Origin: Psychrobacter alimentarius
GTDB lineage: Bacteria; Pseudomonadota; Gammaproteobacteria; Pseudomonadales; Moraxellaceae
NCBI RefSeq assembly: GCF_001606025.1
Contig: NZ_CP014945.1
Location: forward strand, 3,224,001-3,288,000
Length of the DNA: 64,000 nucleotides
Direction of reading: 5' to 3'
Shown: piece by piece, positions 25,327 to 40,889 of the stretch
Numbering within the stretch: position 1 is the stretch's first letter
Layout of the letters: each line of letters begins with the position of its first letter
The notes under the pieces: model-generated
Databases searched by the model: none
Seen by the model: only the letters and a program-made list of their open reading frames with translations
Told to the model about the DNA's origin: nothing
Position numbers and translations under genes: made by a program

Positions 25327-25403
25327 TGGTGGGTCTAAGTGGACTTGAACCACTGACCCCCGCGTTATCAACACGGTGCTCTAACCAGCTGAGCTACAGA
25401 CCC
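25327..25403 (-). tRNA. tRNA-Ile (GAT), unit B
   Basis: Identical to the unit A gene, 77 bases with encoded CCA. Confidence 0.97.
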
Positions 25404-25475
25404 AATACGTCCTAAAACGTAAGCTTAAACTAAAGAACAACTTGTTGTGAATTCTTGCTGACCGAATGCTGTCTA

Positions 25476-27014
<1,539 letters not shown>

Positions 27015-27581
27015 AATCTTGCTATGAAGCTCTTTAAAGAAGCTTCTAAACTTGGCTCATCTAATCTGGCAAAATCGCTAAAAATTATGTTCGTAATGAA
27101 TTAACTTTGAGTTTTTCTGCTGTCTTAAATGATAATTTTTATAGTTAATAATCTTCCCGAAAAGAAAAGATAGTCAACTTTATTTTTTAGCATCCTGAAT
27201 CAGCAAAAATCCACACAAGTTGTTCTTTAGTTATGCTTTTAAATAATGCCTGTCACTGTCGTCCAGTAGCAGTTATCTCTTAACCAATTATTACATAGCC
27301 AATGTGGCTTATCCTAATTAGCGAGCTGACTATCATATCATGTTTTAATAGACTGTCAAGCTTCTTTTTTAATTCGTTTCAATAAGTTAGCTCGCTAATT
27401 TTAGTGATTACTCACTCAGTTATTAACTGCTTTGCCTTAATGAGGTGCGTATTATAGACGCTTTATTCTTAGTGTCAAGGGTTTATTTTAAGTTTGTTTG
27501 AATGACCTGAATCAACCAGATACTCAACCCACCTTCCCTTTCAACTGGGTGGCATTATACGCTTGTTTGAGTCTGGGTCAA
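27015..27581 (-). promoter_or_regulatory. rrn leader and triple promoter P1-P3, unit B
   Basis: P1 -10 at 27554-27559 with TTGACC at 27576-27581; P2 -10 at 27451-27456 with TTGACA at 27473-27478; P3 -10 at 27332-27337 with TTGACA at 27354-27359. All have 16-bp spacing. The sequence is identical to unit A. Confidence 0.85.
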
Positions 27582-27632
27582 GGTCAATTGACAGTTTTTT
27601 TATGATTATTTTGCTGAGTCAATTGGCAAACT
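27562..27632 (-). other. 71-bp spacer between tandem rrn units B and C
   Basis: Identical to the spacer at 21638-21708; it supplies the unit B P1 -35 box. Confidence 0.85.
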
Positions 27633-27644
27633 AAACAGACGCGC

Positions 27645-27680
27645 AAAGAAAAGCCCCTTGATACGTTAGTATCAAGGGGC
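27645..27680 (-). terminator. rrn terminator, unit C
   Basis: Same stem-loop and T-rich tail as in units A and B. Confidence 0.92.
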
Positions 27681-27696
27681 TAGTCAGGAATAGAGA

Positions 27697-27809
27697 GCTG
27701 ACGATGACCTACTCTCACATGGGCGAACCACACTACCATTGGCGCTACGATGTTTCACTTCTGAGTTCGAGAAGGGATCAGGTGGTTCCATCGTGCTATT
27801 GTCGTCAGC
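27697..27809 (-). rRNA. rrf: 5S ribosomal RNA, unit C
   Basis: Identical to units A and B, 113 bases. Confidence 0.95.
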
Positions 27810-27971
27810 AAAGGGGGTTAGATATGAGTCTGTTTGTGTGACTTTTGATAAGTACCACATAACCTAACTGAATCAAGGTTAAGGTGATATCGAAATATAC
27901 TTTCTTATTCTAAAGCTTTCGCTTTACAAGATAGATTAATTAGACTTGATACAAACCACTTGGGTGTTGTA

Positions 27972-30827
<2,856 letters not shown>

Positions 30828-30959
30828 ACAACCCCAAGTAGTCTTTCGACTAAGTAGTGTCATACACTCTAATTAATGATAACGATATCACCTATGTTTA
30901 CGCTTGATTCAGTTCTCTTATTTCTTTTTAGCAATCAACCCCTGGGATAACAACTGATG

Positions 30960-30972
30960 TCGTTAAAGAGCT
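30960..30972 (-). promoter_or_regulatory. boxA-like element, unit C spacer
   Basis: AGCTCTTTAACGA on the minus strand, same place as in units A and B. Confidence 0.65.
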
Positions 30973-31167
30973 GATTACTAAGGTTAAGATGTGCGCGTGA
31001 ACACGCTCATCCTAACCCAGACTCATATCTATGCTTTTAAATAGTCTCTATGCTCTCGTCGAGTCATAGATTTCCGTATAAAACAGAAAGAAGTAATCTT
31101 ATTAAAATCACTTGTTTCTATTTGATACCTATTTTATTTATTCGCATCCTAAGCTTAACTAAAGTAG

Positions 31168-31243
31168 TGGTGGAGCCAAACGGAGTCGAACCGTTGACCT
31201 CCTGCGTGCAAGGCAGGCGCTCTACCAACTGAGCTATGGCCCC
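31168..31243 (-). tRNA. tRNA-Ala (TGC), unit C
   Basis: Identical to the unit A gene. Confidence 0.97.
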
Positions 31244-31250
31244 ATATAAA

Positions 31251-31327
31251 TGGTGGGTCTAAGTGGACTTGAACCACTGACCCCCGCGTTATCAACACGG
31301 TGCTCTAACCAGCTGAGCTACAGACCC
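31251..31327 (-). tRNA. tRNA-Ile (GAT), unit C
   Basis: Identical to the unit A gene. Confidence 0.97.
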
Positions 31328-31399
31328 AATACGTCCTAAAACGTAAGCTTAAACTAAAGAACAACTTGTTGTGAATTCTTGCTGACCGAATGCTGTCTA

Positions 31400-32938
<1,539 letters not shown>

Positions 32939-33505
32939 AATCTTGCTATGAAGCTCTTTAAAGAAGCTTCTAAACTTGGCTCATCTAATCTGGCAAAATC
33001 GCTAAAAATTATGTTCGTAATGAATTAACTTTGAGTTTTTCTGCTGTCTTAAATGATAATTTTTATAGTTAATAATCTTCCCGAAAAGAAAAGATAGTCA
33101 ACTTTATTTTTTAGCATCCTGAATCAGCAAAAATCCACACAAGTTGTTCTTTAGTTATGCTTTTAAATAATGCCTGTCACTGTCGTCCAGTAGCAGTTAT
33201 CTCTTAACCAATTATTACATAGCCAATGTGGCTTATCCTAATTAGCGAGCTGACTATCATATCATGTTTTAATAGACTGTCAAGCTTCTTTTTTAATTCG
33301 TTTCAATAAGTTAGCTCGCTAATTTTAGTGATTACTCACTCAGTTATTAACTGCTTTGCCTTAATGAGGTGCGTATTATAGACGCTTTATTCTTAGTGTC
33401 AAGGGTTTATTTTAAGTTTGTTTGAATGACCTGAATCAACCAGATACTCAACCCACCTTCCCTTTCAACTGGGTGGCATTATACGGGGTTTTATCTTGTT
33501 AGCAA
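32939..33505 (-). promoter_or_regulatory. rrn leader and promoters, unit C, with a different P1 -35
   Basis: P2 (33375-33380 with TTGACA at 33397-33402) and P3 (33256-33261 with TTGACA at 33278-33283) equal the other units. P1 keeps TATAAT at 33478-33483 and the GC-rich discriminator. However, the sequence from 33486 on is unique, so its -35 is TTGCTA (33500-33505, still 16 bp away) instead of TTGACC, and the upstream tract differs. The first operon may therefore respond differently from the other two. Confidence 0.8.
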
Positions 33506-33960
33506 GCGCTTATTCGAGTTAATTGTTGATTTTATGCTTATTGACCTTATATAACTACAAAGACAATGTGTAATACTATTTTGCTAAACCAGATCACGGT
33601 CTTAATGATAATGACTTGGCCGTTACTATTTACTATTTCTTTAAGGACTGTCAGTCCCTTGCTATCTAGTGTTTGTAGACAGTTTTTGCTATAATTGTTG
33701 ATTGCATTGCATTGTTTTCCTTCTTTACTATAAAATCTCTTCTATATAGGTAAAATACTGCTCCTTATTATATCGTCCAGTCAGGTATTATCCATGATTG
33801 GTTTTTAAGGTTGTATGCAGATTATCTAAGATAAGAAAGAGCATGCATGTAGTTTTATTAAATATCACAATGATTGAATATAATTGATGTGATCTTGCGG
33901 TTATATGATTGATGGTTGCAATCATCACTGCCAACGGATCCAAAAACAGGTGAATAGATT
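33506..33960 (+). other. Intergenic region upstream of thrS
   Basis: 455 bases between the rrn array and thrS, divergent. It contains a short hairpin-forming palindrome (GGACTGTCAGTCC, about 33645-33657) and the probable thrS promoter listed separately. I see no T-box-like or other known riboswitch. An AGGTGA site precedes thrS. Confidence 0.5.
33687..33695 (+). promoter_or_regulatory. Candidate thrS promoter, extended -10
   Basis: TGCTATAAT is a perfect extended -10 element on the plus strand, about 265 bp upstream of thrS. No good -35 box is seen at the expected distance, which is tolerated with an extended -10. Confidence 0.45.
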
Positions 33961-35895
33961 ATGGTAGCGATTACTTTACCCGATGGTAGCGTAAAAAACT
34001 TCGAAGGCAATACAACAGTCATGGAAGTGGCGCAAAGTATTGGGGCAGGACTTGCCAAGGCAACGGTTGCAGGACGTGTGAATGGGCATTTGGTCGATGC
34101 GCATGATCCTATTATTGCTGATGCGAATGTCGAAATCGTAACACCAAAAGACGCCGATGGTGTTGATATTATTCGCCATTCTTGTGCTCACTTGTTGGGT
34201 CATGCCGTCAAACAACTGTATCCTGATGTAAAAATGGTGATTGGCCCGGTTATTGATGATGGTTTTTATTACGATATTTTTAGTGAGACGCCATTCACAC
34301 CTGAGCACATGGAAAAAATTGAAAAACGTATGATGGAGCTGATCAAGCAAGATTATGACGTGATCAAAAAAATGACCCCACGTGATGAAGCGATTGACAT
34401 TTTTCAATCACGCGGTGAAGACTATAAGCTCAAACTAATTAATGATATGCCGGGCGAAGAAGCCTTTGGTCTTTATCATCATCAAGAATATGTTGATATG
34501 TGCCGTGGCCCGCACGTACCAAACACACGGTTTTTAAAAGTATTTAAATTGACCAAGATGTCTGGTGCTTATTGGCGCGGCGATGCAAAAAATGAACAGC
34601 TACAACGTATCTATGGTACGGCATGGGCAGACAAAAAAGATCTGAAAGCTTACATTCAGCGTATTGAAGAAGCAGAAAAACGTGATCATCGTAAGATTGG
34701 TAAAGCGCTCAACCTGTTTCATATGCAAGAGCAAGCGCCAGGTATGGTGTTTTGGCACGCTAATGGTTGGACGATTTATCAAGTACTTGAGCAATATATG
34801 CGTAAAGTACAATATGATAATGGCTATGAAGAAATCAAAACGCCTCAAATCGTCGATCGCAGCTTGTGGGAGCGCTCAGGTCACTGGGGCAACTATGCGA
34901 CCAATATGTTCACCACTGCCAGTGAAAACCGTGATTATGCTGTAAAACCCATGAACTGCCCTTGTCATGTACAGGTATTTAATCAAGGCCTAAAGTCCTA
35001 CCGTGACTTGCCACTGCGCATGGCGGAGTTTGGCTCGTGTCATCGTAACGAACCGTCAGGTTCATTGCATGGTCTGATGCGTGTGCGCGGATTTACTCAA
35101 GATGATGCGCATATTTTCTGTACGCAAGCGCAAATTCAACAAGAAGTGGCCGACTTTATCAAACTAACCCTTGCGGTTTATGAAGACTTTGGTTTTGATA
35201 ACATTATTATGAAGCTCTCTACCCGTCCTGAAAAACGTGTCGGCAGCGACGAATCTTGGGACTTTGCAGAAAAGGCTCTAGCAGATGCGCTTGATAGCTC
35301 AGGTCTTGATTGGGAATATCTGCCTGGCGAAGGCGCGTTTTATGGTCCGAAGATTGAATTTAGTCTGAAGGATTCTTTAGGACGTGTTTGGCAGTGCGGC
35401 ACCATTCAGGTTGACCCCAACATGCCTGAACGCCTTGATGCAGAGTTTGTCAACGAACAGAATGAGCGTGAAGTCCCTATCATGCTACACCGTGCCATTT
35501 TGGGTTCATTTGAACGCTTTATCGGTATATTGATAGAAAACTATGCTGGTTGGATGCCCGTGTGGTTAGCACCGCAGCAAGTTGTGGTAATGAATATCAC
35601 TGACAAACAAGCTGACGCTTGTGAAAATGTAGTTAGTGAGCTAAAAAATGCTGGTATTCGTGCTATTAGCGACTTGCGTAACGAAAAGATTGGATTTAAG
35701 ATACGAGAGAAAACATTAGAACGTGTTCCCTATATGCTAGTATTAGGGGATAAAGAAGTGGAATCGGGCAGTGTTAACGTCCGAACACGCGAAGGTGAGA
35801 ACCTTGGTGTGATGAGTATTTCTGAATTTACAACATTAGTACAGAACGCTGTCAGTAAAAAAGGCCGACAGACCCCAAAAACAGATGAGGAGTAA
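33961..35895 (+). CDS. thrS: Threonine--tRNA ligase
   Basis: Charges tRNA-Thr in the cytoplasm; class II synthetase of 644 aa. The TGS domain is residues 1-63 ([13 protein letters not shown]), followed by the editing domain with [17 protein letters not shown] near 74. The catalytic core has zinc and adenylate motifs MNCPCH (331-336), [14 protein letters not shown] and [10 protein letters not shown], and ends with the anticodon-binding domain. The length is normal (E. coli 642). The stop codon at 35893 lies 5 bases before the proposed infC start, so the two genes are co-transcribed and closely coupled, as in E. coli thrS-infC. Confidence 0.98.
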   Translation: MVAITLPDGSVKNFEGNTTVMEVAQSIGAGLAKATVAGRVNGHLVDAHDPIIADANVEIVTPKDADGVDIIRHSCAHLLGHAVKQLYPDVKMVIGPVIDDGFYYDIFSETPFTPEHMEKIEKRMMELIKQDYDVIKKMTPRDEAIDIFQSRGEDYKLKLINDMPGEEAFGLYHHQEYVDMCRGPHVPNTRFLKVFKLTKMSGAYWRGDAKNEQLQRIYGTAWADKKDLKAYIQRIEEAEKRDHRKIGKALNLFHMQEQAPGMVFWHANGWTIYQVLEQYMRKVQYDNGYEEIKTPQIVDRSLWERSGHWGNYATNMFTTASENRDYAVKPMNCPCHVQVFNQGLKSYRDLPLRMAEFGSCHRNEPSGSLHGLMRVRGFTQDDAHIFCTQAQIQQEVADFIKLTLAVYEDFGFDNIIMKLSTRPEKRVGSDESWDFAEKALADALDSSGLDWEYLPGEGAFYGPKIEFSLKDSLGRVWQCGTIQVDPNMPERLDAEFVNEQNEREVPIMLHRAILGSFERFIGILIENYAGWMPVWLAPQQVVVMNITDKQADACENVVSELKNAGIRAISDLRNEKIGFKIREKTLERVPYMLVLGDKEVESGSVNVRTREGENLGVMSISEFTTLVQNAVSKKGRQTPKTDEE

Positions 35896-35900
35896 TACCT

Positions 35901-36422
35901 ATTAAACAGTCAAACCGTTTGAACATCAACGAAGATATCAATGTCAAAGAAGTCCGTCTCGTTAAAGAAGACGGCGAGCAAATGGGCGTGGTTGATATCG
36001 AAACCGCGATGAAAGCGGCACGTGATGAAAACCTAGATTTGGTTGAATTAGTTCCTGAAGCTAAGCCGCCAGTATGCAAAATCATGGACTATAAGCATTT
36101 CCTCTATGATCAAAAGCAAAAGGCAAAAGAAGCTAAGAAAAATCAGAAGCAGACTCAGCTTAAAGAGATGAAGCTACGCCCTAGTACCGAAGAAGCTGAT
36201 TATCAAGTCAAATTGAGAAAGATCGTTAGCTTCTTGGAAGATCAAGACAAAGTTAAAATTAGTATCCGTTTCCGCGGACGTGAAATGGCGCACCAAGATA
36301 TTGGTCGCAAACAACTTGATCGTATCATTGAAGATACCGCTGATATCTCAAACGTCGAACAGTACCCTAAGATGGAAGGTCGTCAAATGGGCATGCTGCT
36401 TGGGCCAACTAAAAAGAAATAA
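35901..36422 (+). CDS. infC: Translation initiation factor IF-3, probable ATT start
   Basis: Binds the 30S subunit, keeps subunits apart and checks start-codon pairing. The N domain ([16 protein letters not shown]) is followed by the Lys-rich linker helix ([14 protein letters not shown]) and the C domain with [13 protein letters not shown]. An ATG start is absent. The usual family N-terminus fits best with ATT at 35901 (then Lys-Gln-Ser-Asn-Arg), which lies 8 bases after a strong GAGGAG site at 35887-35892. The TTG at 35919 is the alternative but has no ribosome site. ATT is the classic infC start that lets IF3 repress its own translation. 173 aa. Confidence 0.93.
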   Translation: MKQSNRLNINEDINVKEVRLVKEDGEQMGVVDIETAMKAARDENLDLVELVPEAKPPVCKIMDYKHFLYDQKQKAKEAKKNQKQTQLKEMKLRPSTEEADYQVKLRKIVSFLEDQDKVKISIRFRGREMAHQDIGRKQLDRIIEDTADISNVEQYPKMEGRQMGMLLGPTKKK

Positions 36423-36776
36423 TCGGCTCAATCGATTGTTCGTTAGTGGTGACTGTTGGTCGATGCTGTTATTCGATATAAACACCTGTCATTTGAACCA
36501 TCAATATACCGTGCGATATTGATGGTTTTTTCATATTTCGCCCTTATATATTTATATGCATATAATAAGTCGACGCTACTTTACAAAACCTATCTTCTCA
36601 ACCTTTTCATTACCAGTTAGTCTAAAGATCTGCTGCACTCTTTCAATATTACTCAAATAAAAACAATTAGGTGCATAAAAAAGTTCATTGATTATTAAGA
36701 TCAGGTAAGTTTCATACTATCTATCTATGATCATTGGCTCAAAATATTGTCCATTTTAGATACCATAGGAACCTTC
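36423..36776 (+). other. Intergenic region between infC and the telA-like gene
   Basis: 354 AT-rich bases. It holds the infC terminator at 36496-36531 and presumably the promoter of the next gene. rpmI and rplT, which usually follow infC, are not here. Confidence 0.6.
36496..36531 (+). terminator. Rho-independent terminator after infC
   Basis: Stem AACCATCAATAT / ATATTGATGGTT with an 8-base loop and a T-run. It ends the thrS-infC unit 74 bp after the infC stop. Confidence 0.88.
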
Positions 36777-38021
36777 ATGCAAGAATTGACCCCACCAGAA
36801 AACGCGACAACTCCTAGTATTTCGCTGACAGCACCAGAACCTGTTAAAGAGATACAAAAAAGTGAAGCTGATCAGATGGTCAAGTTGGATGACAGCCAAA
36901 TTCCAGAACTTGATGCCAAGGTCGACGCTTTTGTCGATCATGTGATTACCAACTCTGTGCACAGCCCAGAGTTTCAGCAAAACGTGCAATCTATTCATAA
37001 TTTGGGCACCAAAGAGATTCGCGAATCGGCACAAGTTTCTAACCGAATGCTGGAGTTACCCGCAAAGAGTCTAAACGATAGCCTATTTGATAACTCCCCC
37101 ATTGCCAAATCACTGACTGAGCTACGCGGCATTGTAGAAGATTTAGACCCAAGTAAAAAAGAGCTCACCAGCTCTCGCAAATTATTTGGTCTCATTCCAT
37201 TTGGGAACAAAGTACAAGATTACTTCCGTCAATATGAATCTGCGCAGTCACATATCAATGCCGTTGTCACCAGTCTTTATAATGGTAAAGATGAGCTGCT
37301 CAAAGACAATGCCATGATTGAGCAAGAAAAAGTCAATATGTGGGAGCTGATGCAGTCTATTCGCCAATATATCTATGTTGGCAAAAAAATAGATGAGCAG
37401 CTAGAGCAAAAAGTTTATGCGATAGAAGCCACTGACCCCGAAAAAGCGCGCATCATCAAAGAAGAGATGTTGTTTTATGTGCGTCAAAAAAATACAGATT
37501 TTTTGACTCAGCTGGCGGTCAATGTACAAGGATATTTGGCGCTAGACACAATACGCCGTAACAACTTGGAACTCATCAAAGGGGTTGATCGCGCGACAAC
37601 CACAACCGTGTCTGCCCTACGTACCGCCGTCGTCGTTGCGCAAGCCATGACCAATCAAAAACTGGTACTCGACCAAATTACTGCGCTTAATAAAACTACC
37701 AGTAGTTTGATTGAATCTACTTCGGCGATGCTTAAACGTCAGTCTGGTGAGATTCATGAGCAGGCTACCAGTAGTAGTATTGAGCTTGATAAACTCCAAA
37801 ATGCCTTCAATAATGTCTATGATACGATGGATATGATTAGTAATTATAAAATTGAAGCATTAGAAAACATGAAGCAGACGGTCAATACGCTGACTACTGA
37901 GGTTGATAAAGCGCAAAAATACCTCGATAAATCTAATCAGACCACTGTTTTAGAAGTCTCCAAAGAATTGGATAGTAAAAAAATCACCAGTAAATCAAAT
38001 ACCGTCGATATCGATATTTGA
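36777..38021 (+). CDS. TelA-family toxic anion resistance protein
   Basis: A cytoplasmic helical protein of the TelA/KlaA family (PF05816), linked to tellurite and other toxic-anion resistance in some members; in most chromosomes its physiological role is unknown. It is almost all helix with a long central region (SSRKLFGLIPFGNKVQDYFR, then a helical stretch with YVGKKIDEQL) and a Thr/Ser-rich helical region near 275-340. The frame is open from a TTG at 36747, but the ATG at 36777, 6 bases after AGGA, is the better start (414 aa). Single gene. Confidence 0.88.
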   Translation: MQELTPPENATTPSISLTAPEPVKEIQKSEADQMVKLDDSQIPELDAKVDAFVDHVITNSVHSPEFQQNVQSIHNLGTKEIRESAQVSNRMLELPAKSLNDSLFDNSPIAKSLTELRGIVEDLDPSKKELTSSRKLFGLIPFGNKVQDYFRQYESAQSHINAVVTSLYNGKDELLKDNAMIEQEKVNMWELMQSIRQYIYVGKKIDEQLEQKVYAIEATDPEKARIIKEEMLFYVRQKNTDFLTQLAVNVQGYLALDTIRRNNLELIKGVDRATTTTVSALRTAVVVAQAMTNQKLVLDQITALNKTTSSLIESTSAMLKRQSGEIHEQATSSSIELDKLQNAFNNVYDTMDMISNYKIEALENMKQTVNTLTTEVDKAQKYLDKSNQTTVLEVSKELDSKKITSKSNTVDIDI

Positions 38022-38176
38022 GTATTTATAACGTTTTTACCCCATACAGTTATTACCTAATAAAGGTGATAACTCCAGCTATCGAATACATATAAGACAA
38101 TTGACGCAAGATATTGCAGCGCCGTTCGTGTTAAGATAGTACCTATTAATAATTTTAAAAATAGATACGGTAATTT

Positions 38177-40441
38177 ATGAGTTGGAATGATCCAAACGCC
38201 TCAAGTGAGGCAAAAAGATATGACAATCCTATTCCTAGTCGTGAGCTGATATTGAGCACGATTGACGAACATGGTGAAGTCACGCATCAACAGTTGGCCA
38301 AAGCCTTCAATATTGATGACCCAGACCAGTTTGATGCTTTAGGCAATCGCTTAAAAGCAATGGCTCGTGATGGACAAGTAAACCGTGACGGTCGTCCTTA
38401 TCGCTATCGTACGGTGACTCAGCAAGATATCGTCACAGGTACAGTATCGGCGCACCCTAAAGGGTTCGGTTTTGTCGTATTAAGCGATATGCCAGATTTG
38501 TTCTTACATGAAAAGCAAATGCGTTGGGTATTTAATGGCGATACAGTAGACGCCGTCGGTACGTCAACAGACAACCGTGGTCGTACAGAAGGCCGTATTG
38601 TCGATGTGGTTGAACGTCGTCAAAACAATTTTATTGGTACGCTAGCACGTGATGAAGATGGCTATTGTGTTGAGCTTGGTAGCCCAAACAATCACCAACC
38701 AATCACCGTCACTGATGATAATGTCCAAGCATTGAACATCAAGCAAGGTGCGCCTGTCAAAGTTGACATCATCGATTGGCCAAATCAGCACGAATTTGCC
38801 ACAGGTAAAATCACTGAAGTATTGTCTGATGACAATGATCGTGAGCTGATTATCGAAACCACGCTGCTCAATTATGATATCCCATCAGATTTTAGTGAAG
38901 CTGCGCTGAAGCAAGCTAGTGATTATCAAGAGCCAACAGAGAAAGATTTGAAAGGTCGTAAGGATTTACGTGACTTGCCACTCGTTACAATCGATGGTGA
39001 AGATGCACGTGACTTTGATGATGCCGTATATGCTGAAAAACGCTCTGGCGGTAATTATCGAGTAGTCGTAGCGATTGCAGATGTGAGCTATTATGTCACG
39101 CCAAACTCACCTCTTGATCAAGACGCGTTTGAACGTGGTACATCCGTCTACTTCCCGCATCGTGTGATTCCAATGTTGCCTGAAGTGCTGTCAAACGGAC
39201 TGTGTTCATTGAACCCAAATCTTGATCGCCTCTGTATGGTCGCTGATATCAAGATATCGCGCGCAGGCAAAGTCACAGGATACGAGTTTTATCCATCAGT
39301 CATGCACTCACAAGCACGCTTGACTTACAATCAAGTAAATGCTTATCTTGAGAATCCACAAGATAAAAGCGTGCCCACGTCACTGACTGGCAATAAAGAT
39401 GTCAAAAAATCTATTGATACCCTTTATCAGTTATACGAGCTATTGCTTAAAAAACGTGAAGAGCGTCATGCAATGGAGTTTGAGACTGTCGAGACGTACA
39501 TCAAGTTTAATGAAAAAGGTGGCATTGATGCTATCTTGCCACGAACTCGTGGTGACTCTCAAAAACTTATCGAAGAATGTATGTTACTTGCCAATACGTG
39601 CGCGGCAAATTTTGCTTTAAAGCACGAATTGCCAGTCTTGTACCGTAATCATGATAAGCCGGATAGCGAAAAGTCGATGCGTATCCATGAATATGCTAAA
39701 AACTTTGGCTTGCCGTTCCCCGAAGAGAGTCCAACACAGGCAGACTATCAGCGTATTATTGAAGCGACTAAAGACCGTCCAGATGCCATTAGCATCCACA
39801 GTATGCTGCTGCGTTCTATGATGCAAGCAAACTATGCACCTGACAATATCGGTCACTTTGGTTTGGCTTATGACGAATATAGCCACTTTACCTCACCCAT
39901 TCGCCGTTACCCTGATTTGATGTTGCATCGTGCTATCAAAGCAAAGGTGACCAATAGCAAACAGCCAGTCATGGACTTTTCTTTGGATGGTGCTGGTACA
40001 CAAACATCAGACACAGAGCGCCGTGCTGAAAAAGCGTCACGCTATGTTGAGTCTTGGCTAAAGTGTCATTATATGACCGATCATGTTGGCGAAGAGTTTG
40101 AAGGTGTCGTCACTACCGTGACCAATTTTGGCTTATTTGTGACATTGACTGATTTGTACATTGATGGCTTGGTCCATATCTCAAACGTCGGTGATGATTT
40201 CTTTGTTTACGATGAGCAGCAGCAACAGCTTATCGGTAAAGACAAAGGCACCTTATTTGGGCTTGGTGATTTGGTCAAAGTAAAAGTGGCTGGCGTGAAC
40301 ATGGATCTGCTACAAATTGACTTTGATTTGAAAGAAAAGCTGCAATCTAGTGAGATGAATCAAACGAAAAAAGGCCAGTCTAAAAGAAGTCCAGCAAAAA
40401 AAGGCAACAGCCGTAGTAGAAGCGCTAATAAGAAAAGCTAA
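38177..40441 (+). CDS. rnr: Ribonuclease R
   Basis: A 3'-5' exoribonuclease that degrades structured RNA and takes part in rRNA quality control and trans-translation, 754 aa. An N-terminal helix-turn-helix region (about 25-75) precedes cold-shock domains (GTVSAHPKGFGFVVL). The RNB catalytic domain has the metal-binding stretch TIDGEDARDFDDAVYAE (about 272-287). A C-terminal S1 domain (GVVTTVTNFGLFVTL) leads to a Lys/Ser-rich basic tail. All expected parts are present. It is monocistronic with its own terminator. Confidence 0.96.
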   Translation: MSWNDPNASSEAKRYDNPIPSRELILSTIDEHGEVTHQQLAKAFNIDDPDQFDALGNRLKAMARDGQVNRDGRPYRYRTVTQQDIVTGTVSAHPKGFGFVVLSDMPDLFLHEKQMRWVFNGDTVDAVGTSTDNRGRTEGRIVDVVERRQNNFIGTLARDEDGYCVELGSPNNHQPITVTDDNVQALNIKQGAPVKVDIIDWPNQHEFATGKITEVLSDDNDRELIIETTLLNYDIPSDFSEAALKQASDYQEPTEKDLKGRKDLRDLPLVTIDGEDARDFDDAVYAEKRSGGNYRVVVAIADVSYYVTPNSPLDQDAFERGTSVYFPHRVIPMLPEVLSNGLCSLNPNLDRLCMVADIKISRAGKVTGYEFYPSVMHSQARLTYNQVNAYLENPQDKSVPTSLTGNKDVKKSIDTLYQLYELLLKKREERHAMEFETVETYIKFNEKGGIDAILPRTRGDSQKLIEECMLLANTCAANFALKHELPVLYRNHDKPDSEKSMRIHEYAKNFGLPFPEESPTQADYQRIIEATKDRPDAISIHSMLLRSMMQANYAPDNIGHFGLAYDEYSHFTSPIRRYPDLMLHRAIKAKVTNSKQPVMDFSLDGAGTQTSDTERRAEKASRYVESWLKCHYMTDHVGEEFEGVVTTVTNFGLFVTLTDLYIDGLVHISNVGDDFFVYDEQQQQLIGKDKGTLFGLGDLVKVKVAGVNMDLLQIDFDLKEKLQSSEMNQTKKGQSKRSPAKKGNSRSRSANKKS

Positions 40442-40464
40442 TATTAGCTAAAACGTCAAAACCA

Positions 40465-40497
40465 TAAAAAAGGCTAACGTCATCGTTAGCTTTTTTT
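40465..40497. terminator. Bidirectional rho-independent terminator
   Basis: Stem AAAAAGGCTAACG / CGTTAGCTTTTTT with loop TCAT, between rnr and the convergent small gene. Confidence 0.85.
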
Positions 40498-40509
40498 ATG
40501 TGTACTATT

Positions 40510-40827
40510 TTACTTTGCTTCATCATCCATTTGTGCCAGTCGCGCTTGGTCAGTTTGTTGAGCTTGATCAATTTTAGTAGTGGCATCATCCAAGATGGCT
40601 TTGGGCTGCTCACCAAGCGGTTTATTAGCAATATTATTTGAGTTGCTTGTATCAGATACCAGTGTGTGCGCCGTTTTTTGCTCAGAAGTAGTGCTACTTA
40701 AAGCCATCTCTCTGTCTTTTTCACGCTGATAATCATTGATGATATTAAAAGCCAATAATGCCATTATCCCAACCAATGAAAATATAATCAGATGTTTTAT
40801 TTGCATAAAAAATGTCTCGTATGTCAT
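40510..40827 (-). CDS. Small membrane-anchored protein, hypothetical
   Basis: A 105-aa protein with one hydrophobic segment near the N-terminus (about residues 11-30, LIIFSLVGIMALLAFNI), then a charged, Ser/Thr/Gln/Asp-rich tail that looks disordered. It could also start at the second Met, at 40806. No family recognised. It is downstream of the BON-MscS gene on the same strand (62-bp gap) and may be in one transcript with it. Confidence 0.55.
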   Translation of the reverse strand: MTYETFFMQIKHLIIFSLVGIMALLAFNIINDYQREKDREMALSSTTSEQKTAHTLVSDTSNSNNIANKPLGEQPKAILDDATTKIDQAQQTDQARLAQMDDEAK

Positions 40828-40889
40828 TAAAAAGTCTATATACGTTTTACTGCACTTTTTATGCCCAATTTTTAGATTGCCTATGTCGC

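Noticed and set aside
33486..33960. T-box or threonine attenuator upstream of thrS
   Set aside because: No T-box motif, Thr-rich leader peptide or terminator/antiterminator pair recognised.
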